Below, one piece after another: positions 33,572 to 40,657 of a stretch of DNA of 64,000 bases. The notes beneath the pieces were generated by a model. The model was not told the origin of the DNA, did no database searches, and was given only the letters and a program-made list of their open reading frames with translations. The position numbers were made by a program, and so were the translations under genes. Every line of letters starts with the position of its first letter. The stretch's first letter is position 1. The DNA lies in the NCBI GenBank assembly GCA_049889095.1, contig JBLJFK010000002.1. The stretch is one strand, 5' to 3'. Source of the DNA: Ewingella sp049889095. Lineage in GTDB: Bacteria > Pseudomonadota > Gammaproteobacteria > Enterobacterales > Enterobacteriaceae.

Positions 33572-34456
33572 TCAGGCCAATGCTTCCTGACGTTTTACCC
33601 GCAAAGTTTGCGACACCACCGCCAGCACGATAATGCCTCCACCGACGATAGCCTGCGGCGTCGGCGCTTCGTGCAAAAACAGGTAGATCCACAGCGGTGC
33701 CAGCGCGGTTTCCAGCAGTAAAAACAGCCCGGCATTGACCGGTGAAACGAAGCGCGTGGAGAGTGATATCAAGCCCATCGCCAGCGGCATAATGACCGCA
33801 CCTTCAATGGCCAGCCATAGCCACTGATAATGCGTAAGCAACGGAACACCGTGCAGTACACTGCCACCGGTTAAGGCAATCACGCAGGCCGAGGCCAACA
33901 CGCCACCGATTGAAGGTAAACCAACGGTGCCATTATCCACTTTTGAGGCGAAGATAAATGCCAGGGCCATCGACACTGCGGTCGCCAGCGCAAAATAGTT
34001 GGCCATCGGGTCGTACCCTTCAGCACGCCCGGTCATGACAATTGCCACGCCCAACATCCCGACGATAGCCGACAACATAAGAGCTTTGTCAAATTTGGTG
34101 CCAAAAAACAGCCGCGAAATAATAGCGGAAACAAAGGGCGTCGAAGAGATGATCACCAGAACAGTGGCGATACTGCCGCGATTCAGGGCATTAACAAAAC
34201 AGGCCGATGCAACGCAGAAAAATAACGTAGATAGGACGTTCTGCCGTGTGATCCAAGGCACACCGAGCACTTTGCGGCTTTTCGGCCACAGCAGATAGAC
34301 CACCACCACTAGCCCCCACATAAAGAGACCACGCAACATCACGATCATCCACGAGTTATCGATGCCCATCAGACGGATAAATACCGAGTCTGTACTCAGG
34401 ATTATTCCGCCGAGAATACCGATCAGATTGCCGTTAACGGGGGTAGATTTACTCAT
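33572..34456 (-). CDS. EamA/DMT-family transporter, last gene of the htpG-adk cluster
   Basis: 294 aa with ten predicted membrane helices in two EamA halves (first near GNLIGILGGIILSTDSVFIR, second near LPSIGGVLASACVIALTGG), ending with a basic tail (RVKRQEALA). The family exports metabolites and amino-acid-like compounds. The ATG at 34456 overlaps the stop of the upstream gene (ATGA) and follows GGAG at good spacing. As the fourth gene of the operon it is the likely exporter of its product. Confidence 0.85.
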   Translation of the reverse strand: MSKSTPVNGNLIGILGGIILSTDSVFIRLMGIDNSWMIVMLRGLFMWGLVVVVYLLWPKSRKVLGVPWITRQNVLSTLFFCVASACFVNALNRGSIATVLVIISSTPFVSAIISRLFFGTKFDKALMLSAIVGMLGVAIVMTGRAEGYDPMANYFALATAVSMALAFIFASKVDNGTVGLPSIGGVLASACVIALTGGSVLHGVPLLTHYQWLWLAIEGAVIMPLAMGLISLSTRFVSPVNAGLFLLLETALAPLWIYLFLHEAPTPQAIVGGGIIVLAVVSQTLRVKRQEALA

Positions 34457-35334
34457 TTTTGACTCCAAAGTCGGGCTAAATCATCAATCACACTTCCCGT
34501 GTGATCGATGTGTTGAGAACGGGTGCCCCGCTTCCAGCGCGATATGCGCAGAGTGTGGGAATGCTCGAAATAGCTGCCATCCATTTTCTTAACTTTGCGC
34601 AGTTGCTCTTCTGAAAGCATCGCCACCGGGAAGCAGACAAACGGCAAACCGGAAGCACTGATCGAGGTGAGACGCAGCCCATTGCTCAGCGGCAGGTCGA
34701 TCTTTTCAATGCTGGCCACGTTATACGGTTGCCAGGCCGGGTCATCCATGGTGGCAATTGCCTCTTGTAAAGGCCGCTGCGATACGGTGGAACCCTCGAA
34801 CAGGCGCAACTCACTGCGAAATAAACAGCTGTAGTGCTCGGGGCGTACGGCAATGATCGATAACCCTACCGCTACTGATGCATGTTTATGCAACGGCGCA
34901 AGGAAAATTGAGCTATTGGTGATCAGCTCGTCATGCAGGCCGGTAGCAAAACTGTGTGACGCATCCACCACCGCTTTGCCTTCGCTAGATTCAAGATCGC
35001 TTATCACGCCAGTGTAAGGATTAACGTGCGTGACGATATTAACGCCGCTATTTTGCGCCGTGGTATCACCGGGTGTCTGATTGGAAAACAGCAGTTCTAT
35101 CGGTTGATAGTGGCGATGCTGGCCCAGTTGTAACGTCAACTGATGCTTGTGCAACAAATGAGACAGCATGGCTAAGCCGACACGCACTGACTGCACCAGA
35201 AAAATATCATAGTCTTCAAGCTGATAAGTCGTTGTCAGCTTGTCGCGCAGCACTTCCCGCAGCTGGTTAACTTCCCTGTAATAGTGGTCACCGTGCTGTT
35301 GCTGCAAGGCCGGAGCCAGAGATGAAGGATCCAT
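34453..35334 (-). CDS. PLP-aminotransferase-like protein (fold type I), short
   Basis: 293 aa. No exact family recognised, but residues 120-165 read VVDASHSFATGLHD, then FLAPLHKHASVAVGLSIIAV. Asp124 and Lys150 are 26 residues apart, the spacing of the PLP-binding Asp and Schiff-base Lys in class V aminotransferases such as IscS (Asp180, Lys206), with a matching 'HK' and following strand. The protein is about 90 residues shorter than usual for the fold, so part of the small or N-terminal domain is reduced. Its ATG overlaps the Nudix stop by one base. An amino-transfer, lyase or related PLP reaction is inferred. Confidence 0.6.
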   Translation of the reverse strand: MDPSSLAPALQQQHGDHYYREVNQLREVLRDKLTTTYQLEDYDIFLVQSVRVGLAMLSHLLHKHQLTLQLGQHRHYQPIELLFSNQTPGDTTAQNSGVNIVTHVNPYTGVISDLESSEGKAVVDASHSFATGLHDELITNSSIFLAPLHKHASVAVGLSIIAVRPEHYSCLFRSELRLFEGSTVSQRPLQEAIATMDDPAWQPYNVASIEKIDLPLSNGLRLTSISASGLPFVCFPVAMLSEEQLRKVKKMDGSYFEHSHTLRISRWKRGTRSQHIDHTGSVIDDLARLWSQK

Positions 35335-35732
35335 CAGTCGATCAACTCACGCTGGAACAGCAATGGCAGGACGTTGTCACGAAACACGGATCCCACTCCG
35401 ACTTCGCAAGGTGGCTTGCGGTAATTCACCCAGGCTATTTCAGCAATCTCAGCGCTGGCGACCGGTTGTCCAACCACTTCCACCTGATACACATGGTTTT
35501 CGATGGCGACTTTTTCGAATTCTGCCATACCGTGAAATAAGCCTAGCGGAGTGATTTTCGCGGTATCAACGTTTAACTCTTCTTTCAGTTCACGCTTCAG
35601 ACAGCTGATGTGATCTTCGCCGGTAAGGGGTTTGCCGCCGGGGGAAATAAAGATATCGGTACCGCGTTTGCGCGTGAGTAATAACGCCCGGTCACGGATG
35701 ATCACTGCCGAACATTTGACAATAGTTTTCAT
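35334..35732 (-). CDS. Nudix hydrolase of the htpG-adk cluster
   Basis: 132 aa. The Nudix box is GGKPLTGEDHISCLKRELKE then ELNV, matching Gx5Ex7REUxEExGU except that Asn replaces the last Gly. Such enzymes cleave nucleoside diphosphate-linked compounds, here perhaps a nucleotide by-product or an adenylated intermediate. I prefer the second of two adjacent ATGs (35732), at proper distance from AAGGGG. It begins 14 bases after the ATP-pyrophosphatase-type gene and overlaps the next gene by one base, so translation is coupled. Confidence 0.8.
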   Translation of the reverse strand: MKTIVKCSAVIIRDRALLLTRKRGTDIFISPGGKPLTGEDHISCLKRELKEELNVDTAKITPLGLFHGMAEFEKVAIENHVYQVEVVGQPVASAEIAEIAWVNYRKPPCEVGVGSVFRDNVLPLLFQRELID

Positions 35733-35746
35733 CATAATCCCCTTAA

Positions 35747-36484
35747 TTACGCCGCAGCATGCGCCGCAGTTCTTGGCCCAAGATTCAGGGTTTCACCTGA
35801 AAGGAACTTGACAATATTCAGCGCCAGTGGCGTTTTTTCATTCAGGTAAGCCAAAATGGTCTCATCACTCGGCGTCGAGAAGCTGTCACCGAAAATACTC
35901 ACACCTTCCAGTGATTTCGTGGAGATGCCTAATTGCAGCAGGCGGTATTTCACGTCATCGGCTGACTGGGCAAATTCATAAATTGGCGAACGGTATTGAA
36001 TGTCGAACTGATTCATCAGGTTCACCAGAAAATCTTTCGCCACCTGGCGCTGTTCCGGAAATTCCTGCTGATAGTGGGTGATACCGTCGTTGATGATGCT
36101 GATGTCGTTGCGGCGGCAGAAGTCCACCAAATGGGCATGGATCGCCAGTTTTTCGCCTAACAAAACCAGATTCTTACGGTGGCGCAGAATATCGCTTTCG
36201 ATATTTTCAATCGCGATGGAGCGGAAAGTCCCGCTAATATCTTCCACGGTATGTTCCACCACTAACTCACCAAAGCGGTTACGCAATTCTTCAACACGAT
36301 GCGCCAAAATGCCGCGATGCAGAGAACAACCACTGTTAGCCGAATAAAGATGAACCGGAATACCTTGTAACATCAGATAACAGGCAGCCAGCGTGCTGTC
36401 GCGACCGCCGGTAAACATAACAAGCTGTGTATTAGGAACAGAAGAAGCTGCAGAAGTCGTTTTATCAGAAAGTGAATTGTTCAT
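35747..36484 (-). CDS. PP-loop ATP-pyrophosphatase-type enzyme (QueC/adenine nucleotide alpha-hydrolase-like)
   Basis: 245 aa from the ATG at 36484 (AAGGA site 5 bases upstream; an ATG two codons earlier exists). The PP-loop is FTGGRDSTLAACYLML near residue 24, a variant of SGGxDS, followed by HLYSANSGCSLHRG and a GEKLAIHAHLVDFCRRNDI helix. These enzymes adenylate a carbonyl group for amidation or thiolation. QueC's C-terminal zinc cysteines are missing, so a role in queuosine synthesis is unlikely. First gene of the operon, divergent from the LysR gene. Confidence 0.7.
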   Translation of the reverse strand: MNNSLSDKTTSAASSVPNTQLVMFTGGRDSTLAACYLMLQGIPVHLYSANSGCSLHRGILAHRVEELRNRFGELVVEHTVEDISGTFRSIAIENIESDILRHRKNLVLLGEKLAIHAHLVDFCRRNDISIINDGITHYQQEFPEQRQVAKDFLVNLMNQFDIQYRSPIYEFAQSADDVKYRLLQLGISTKSLEGVSIFGDSFSTPSDETILAYLNEKTPLALNIVKFLSGETLNLGPRTAAHAAA

Positions 36485-36540
36485 AGTCATCCTTATTTTT
36501 TACAGACATAACCAGCGCGCAAGGCGCAGACTGGCGCATC

Positions 36541-36559
36541 TACTGAATATCAATCAGTA
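36541..36559. promoter_or_regulatory. LysR-type operator candidate
   Basis: TACTGAATATCAATCAGTA is an interrupted palindrome (TACTGA, 7 bases, TCAGTA) containing T-N11-A. It sits about 55 bases upstream of the operon start and about 120 bases upstream of the LysR gene, the usual place for the regulator's binding site. Confidence 0.6.
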
Positions 36560-36679
36560 AAATCACAGCGCCTGTTGGAGAGATATGCTTCGGAACAAGG
36601 GCGAGACTAATGGGTTTCTTCGGCGTAAGAAAATGATATAAACAGACATTGGAGTTGAATTAATCTAACAAGGTGAATC

Positions 36680-37552
36680 ATGACTGACTTACCCGCACTT
36701 CGCTCGCTGCACTATTTTAAGCAGGCCGCGCTGTTTGAGAGTTTTAGTCTGGCGGCGGAATCATTGAATGTGACGCACAGTGCGGTGAGTCATCAGATAA
36801 AAAACCTGGAAGGATGGTTGGGAACAGCGTTATTTAAACGCGCAGCCGGACGGGTATATTTAACCCGTGATGGCGAGAAATTAAAAAAATGCTGCGATCA
36901 GGCGTTCGGCGAAATAGAAAATACGTGTCGCGACATAAAAGCGCGGCAGGAAAATAATTTAATTATTTCCTGCGCCCCCAGTTTTCTGGCGCAATGGCTA
37001 ATTCCACGTATCAGCCGCTTTTCAGAACGTCATGAAAATATCGTTCTAACATTTCAGACGCATACCGATGTGCAGAAAATTCGCGAACAGCGCACCGATA
37101 TTTTGATCAAAAGTAATGAGAGCCAGCTAACCAGCGAGATTGAATCGACGCTGATCACCGTCGATTATATCGGCCCGGTGTGCTCACCGGGTTTTCGTCA
37201 CCGCTTCACCTACCAGACGGATTTCTCTACCCTGCCGCTGCTGCACGCTGACACCAAGATCAACGCATGGCAGGAGTGGGCCAGAAAAACCAACGCCAAA
37301 GGCGACTTCGCGGCAGGCAAACATTTCGACAATTTAACCCTGGCCATTCAGGCGGCAAAAAACGGACTGGGGATCATCATGACGCCACAGATCCTGGTGA
37401 AGAAAGAGTTACAGGAAGGCACGGTGATCGCACCACTGGGCTTTGCCGAAGTTGACCGCGCGACTTATATGCTGGTGAAGAACAACCGCAGCCATGAACC
37501 CGAGATCACCGCGTTTCGCAGCTGGTTGCTGGAGGAAGCCAGCCAAGGATAG
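36680..37552 (+). CDS. LysR-family transcriptional regulator (GcvA-like)
   Basis: 290 aa. N-terminal winged helix (ALRSLHYFKQAALFESFSLA, then AESLNVTHSAVSHQIKNLEG) and a type 2 periplasmic-binding fold effector domain (residues about 90-290), like the GcvA/AmpR branch. It is divergent from the four-gene operon, with 195 bases between, holding a LysR-type palindrome. It most likely controls that operon in response to a pathway metabolite and represses its own gene. Effector unknown. It converges on htpG, whose terminator follows its stop. Confidence 0.88.
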   Translation: MTDLPALRSLHYFKQAALFESFSLAAESLNVTHSAVSHQIKNLEGWLGTALFKRAAGRVYLTRDGEKLKKCCDQAFGEIENTCRDIKARQENNLIISCAPSFLAQWLIPRISRFSERHENIVLTFQTHTDVQKIREQRTDILIKSNESQLTSEIESTLITVDYIGPVCSPGFRHRFTYQTDFSTLPLLHADTKINAWQEWARKTNAKGDFAAGKHFDNLTLAIQAAKNGLGIIMTPQILVKKELQEGTVIAPLGFAEVDRATYMLVKNNRSHEPEITAFRSWLLEEASQG

Positions 37553-37557
37553 CCGGC

Positions 37558-37586
37558 AAAAAAAAGCCCCGTCAGAAGACAGGGCT
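37558..37586 (-). terminator. Terminator of htpG
   Basis: On the minus strand AGCCCTGTC-TTCT-GACGGGGCT forms a 9-bp stem (one G-T pair) followed by eight T's. It lies between the converging htpG and LysR genes. Confidence 0.85.
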
Positions 37587-37614
37587 GAGTTTCAAATTTT
37601 ATTTCGAGGATGAT

Positions 37615-39489
37615 TTACGCTTGTAAAAGTTGGTTCATACGACGAATAAACAGGTTTGGATCTTCCAGCGTTCCGCGTTCCGCAAACAGCGCCTGATCGA
37701 GCAACAGCTCAACCCACTCGCTAAATTGTGCGTCGTCGGCAACGTCTGAGGCACGTTTCACCAAGGCATGATCCGGGTTCAGCTCGAAGATATATTTCAC
37801 CTCAGGCGCATCCTGACCGGCAGAAGCAAACAGTTTTGCCATCTGGGTGGTCATTTCGTCAGCACCAGTAGTCACGATGGCCGGCGTATCAGTCAGACGG
37901 TGCGTCAGGCGCACCTCTTTCACGCGGTCAGCCAGCAGTGCTTTAACCCGCTCTACAAACGGCTCCAGCGCCTTGTCGGCTTCTTTCTTCTCTGCGCTCT
38001 CTTCGTCTGCCAGTTTATCCAACGAGTCGTCAGCTTTGCTGACTGACTGGAACACTTTGCCATCGAATTCGGTCAGGTAGCTCATCATCCACTCGTCGAT
38101 ACGATCGGACAACAGCAGCACTTCAATGCCTTTTTTGCGGAACAGTTCCAGATGCGGGCTGCTTTTCGCGGCGGCATAGCTGTCAGCGGTGATGTAGTAA
38201 ATTTTGTCCTGACCTTCTACCATGCTGGCAACGTAGTCGTCCAGCGACAGAGTCTGTGCGCTGTTGTCGTTGCGGGTGCTGGCGAAGCGCAGCAATTTGG
38301 CGACAGTGTCTTTGTTAGCGCCATCTTCTGCCGGGCCTTCTTTCAGGACCAGACCGAACTGCTGCCAGAATTGCAGGTATTTTTCGTTGTCGTCTTTCGC
38401 CAGTTTTTCCAGCATCTGCAATACGCGTTTGGTCAGTGCGCTGCGCAGATTCTGGGTAATACGGCTGTCTTGCAGAATTTCACGCGATACGTTCAGTGGC
38501 AGATCGTTGGAATCGATCAGACCACGGACGAAACGCAGGTAGTTCGGCATGAATTGCTCGGCTTCATCCATGATGAATACGCGTTGAACGTAGAGTTTCA
38601 GGCCATGTTTGTGATCGCGGTTCCACATATCCCAGGGTGCCTGCGAAGGTATGTACAGCAGGCTGGTGTATTCCTGCTTGCCTTCAACACGGTTGTGGCT
38701 CCAGCTCAGCGGATCGCTGAAGTCATGGGAGATGTGTTTATAGAATTCAACATACTCTTCGTCGGTCACTTCCGCTTTGCCACGGGTCCACAGAGCCTGA
38801 GCCTTGTTGATCTGCTCCCAGGTGACGGTGCCATCTTCTTCGTTGCGGATTTCAACTTCCACCGGCAATGCAATATGGTCAGAGTATTTGCTGATGATCG
38901 AACGCACGCGCCAGTCATCAAGGAACTCGTCCTGATCTTCACGCAGGTGCAGGGTAATTTCAGTGCCGCGTTCCGCTTTTTCGATATAGGCCAGGGTGTA
39001 TTCACCTTCACCGGCAGATTCCCAGAACACGCCCTCTTCCTGCGCTGCGCCTGCGGCACGGGTGCGCACGGTGACTTTGTCGGCGACGATAAACGCCGAA
39101 TAGAAACCCACACCGAACTGACCGATCAGCTGGCTGTCTTTTGCCTGCTCAGAACCGACAGATTGCAGGAAAGCTTTGGTGCCGGATTTAGCAATCGTGC
39201 CGAGGTTGTCGATCACTTCGTCACGGCTCATGCCGATGCCGTTATCGCTCAGTGTCAGGGTGCGTTTTTCTTTATCAAATGCCAGACGCACATGCAGCTC
39301 GCCATCACCTTCATAAAGTTCCGGCTTGGAGAGCGCGCGAAAGCGCAGCTTGTCGGCAGCATCTGAGGCGTTGGAAATCAGCTCACGCAGAAAAATTTCT
39401 TTGTTGGAGTAGAGCGAGTGGATCATCAGATGCAGCAGCTGTTTAACTTCAGACTGGAATCCGCGGGTTTCTTGTCCTTTCATACTCAT
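37615..39489 (-). CDS. htpG: Chaperone HtpG (bacterial Hsp90)
   Basis: 624 aa from the preferred ATG at 39489 (MSMKGQETRGFQ), which has GAGGT at good spacing; E. coli starts at the next ATG (39483). GHKL ATPase domain: FLRELISNASDAADKLRF, SDNGIGMSRDEV, GTIAKSGTKAFL and GQFGVGFYSAF; middle domain NVSREILQDSRITQNLR; C-terminal dimerisation domain ending DPNLFIRRMNQLL. Full length. It is normally heat-shock induced. I did not find a convincing sigma-32 promoter in the 190 bases upstream. Confidence 0.97.
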   Translation of the reverse strand: MSMKGQETRGFQSEVKQLLHLMIHSLYSNKEIFLRELISNASDAADKLRFRALSKPELYEGDGELHVRLAFDKEKRTLTLSDNGIGMSRDEVIDNLGTIAKSGTKAFLQSVGSEQAKDSQLIGQFGVGFYSAFIVADKVTVRTRAAGAAQEEGVFWESAGEGEYTLAYIEKAERGTEITLHLREDQDEFLDDWRVRSIISKYSDHIALPVEVEIRNEEDGTVTWEQINKAQALWTRGKAEVTDEEYVEFYKHISHDFSDPLSWSHNRVEGKQEYTSLLYIPSQAPWDMWNRDHKHGLKLYVQRVFIMDEAEQFMPNYLRFVRGLIDSNDLPLNVSREILQDSRITQNLRSALTKRVLQMLEKLAKDDNEKYLQFWQQFGLVLKEGPAEDGANKDTVAKLLRFASTRNDNSAQTLSLDDYVASMVEGQDKIYYITADSYAAAKSSPHLELFRKKGIEVLLLSDRIDEWMMSYLTEFDGKVFQSVSKADDSLDKLADEESAEKKEADKALEPFVERVKALLADRVKEVRLTHRLTDTPAIVTTGADEMTTQMAKLFASAGQDAPEVKYIFELNPDHALVKRASDVADDAQFSEWVELLLDQALFAERGTLEDPNLFIRRMNQLLQA

Positions 39490-39680
39490 CAAATTACCTC
39501 AATCACGCTGTTTGATTTTTCATTACATTGGAAAGCCCGGCCTTAACGGCAGCAAGCTGACTTAAAAGTAAAACGCTGAGGAATAGATGGGGTTACTAAG
39601 GGATTAATTCAAGAGGAAAACGTCTGTTCGATGGAAAACTGAACCGACGCGCAAAAAATAACGCGCCGGAACAAATCAAT

Positions 39681-40286
39681 TCAGAACTTGAAAGGATGAC
39701 GCCCAGCCAAAGAGTGCGACAGCGTAGTGCCATCAACCATCTCTAGCTCACCGCCTACTGGCACACCGTGGGCGATCCGGCTGGCCATGACGCCATACTG
39801 ACCGCACATTTCAGCGATGTAGTTTGCCGTCGCGTCCCCTTCAACCGTCGGATTGGTCGCCAGAATCACTTCTTTCATGCTTTCGCTTGCCAGACGGTGC
39901 TCAAGACGATCCAGACCGATGTCATCAGGACCAATGCCGTCCATCGGAGACAGGTGGCCCATCAGCACGAAATAACGACCGGAGAACTGACCGGTTTGTT
40001 CTACCGCATGAATATCTGCCGGGCTTTCTACCACGCAAATCTGGCCGTTTTCTTTCCGCCGTGGATTGGCGCAAATGGTGCAGATTTCTTGTTCGGTGAA
40101 AGTACGGCAATCGGTGCAGTGGCCGATTTCAGACATCGCACGCGTCAACGACTGCGCCAGCCGCATTCCGCCGCTGCGATCGCGCTGCAGCAGCTGGAAT
40201 GCCATACGCTGCGCTGATTTCGGGCCAACGCCCGGCAGGCAGCGCAACGCCTCCATTAGTGATTCAAGGAGCGGGCTGGTTTGCAT
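39681..40286 (-). CDS. recR: Recombination mediator RecR
   Basis: 201 aa, the usual length. Works with RecO and RecF to load RecA at gaps. N-terminal helix-hairpin-helix LRCLPGVGPKSAQRMAFQLL, a four-cysteine zinc finger (CTDCRTFTEQEICTIC), then a Toprim domain (ICVVESPADIHAVEQTG). Its ATG overlaps the ybaB stop (TAATG), so dnaX-ybaB-recR form one operon as in E. coli. Confidence 0.96.
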   Translation of the reverse strand: MQTSPLLESLMEALRCLPGVGPKSAQRMAFQLLQRDRSGGMRLAQSLTRAMSEIGHCTDCRTFTEQEICTICANPRRKENGQICVVESPADIHAVEQTGQFSGRYFVLMGHLSPMDGIGPDDIGLDRLEHRLASESMKEVILATNPTVEGDATANYIAEMCGQYGVMASRIAHGVPVGGELEMVDGTTLSHSLAGRHPFKF

Positions 40287-40615
40287 TAGAACGGCATCTT
40301 AAAGCCCGGTGGCAATTGCATGCCGCCTGACACGTTAGCCATTTTCTCTTTCTGGGTTTCTTCGATGCGACGCGCAGCATCATTGAACGCCGCAGCGACC
40401 AAATCTTCCAACATGTCTTTGTCATCGGCCAACAGGCTTGGATCGATCTCCACGCGACGCACGTTGTGCGCACCGTTGATGGTGATTTTCACCAGGCCAG
40501 CGCCTGATTCACCCGTCACTTCTAACAGCGCGATTTCCGCCTGAGCCTGTTGCATTTTTTCCTGCATTTGCTGGGCCTGTTTCATCAGGTTACCAATGCC
40601 GCCTTTTCCAAACAT
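40286..40615 (-). CDS. ybaB: Nucleoid-associated protein YbaB
   Basis: 109 aa, EbfC/YbaB family, a small dimeric DNA-binding protein with tweezer-like shape. The start at 40615 (MFGKGGIGNLMKQAQQMQEK) is the conserved one; a second ATG lies two codons earlier. The core EVTGESGAGLVKITINGAHN and the end GMQLPPGFKMPF are near-invariant. It lies between dnaX and recR, overlapping recR by one base. Confidence 0.96.
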   Translation of the reverse strand: MFGKGGIGNLMKQAQQMQEKMQQAQAEIALLEVTGESGAGLVKITINGAHNVRRVEIDPSLLADDKDMLEDLVAAAFNDAARRIEETQKEKMANVSGGMQLPPGFKMPF

Positions 40616-40657
40616 AATCATCTCTCTTTGTGTCGGGCCGCAGGGTAATTGCGGCGT

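Noticed and set aside
38152..39366. 404-codon open frame antisense to htpG
   Set aside because: It lies wholly opposite a highly conserved gene, has no ribosome-binding site and its composition follows htpG codon positions. It is a shadow frame.
39490..39600. Sigma-32 promoter for htpG
   Set aside because: CTTGCTG and a CCAATGT-like element exist but match the heat-shock consensus poorly.
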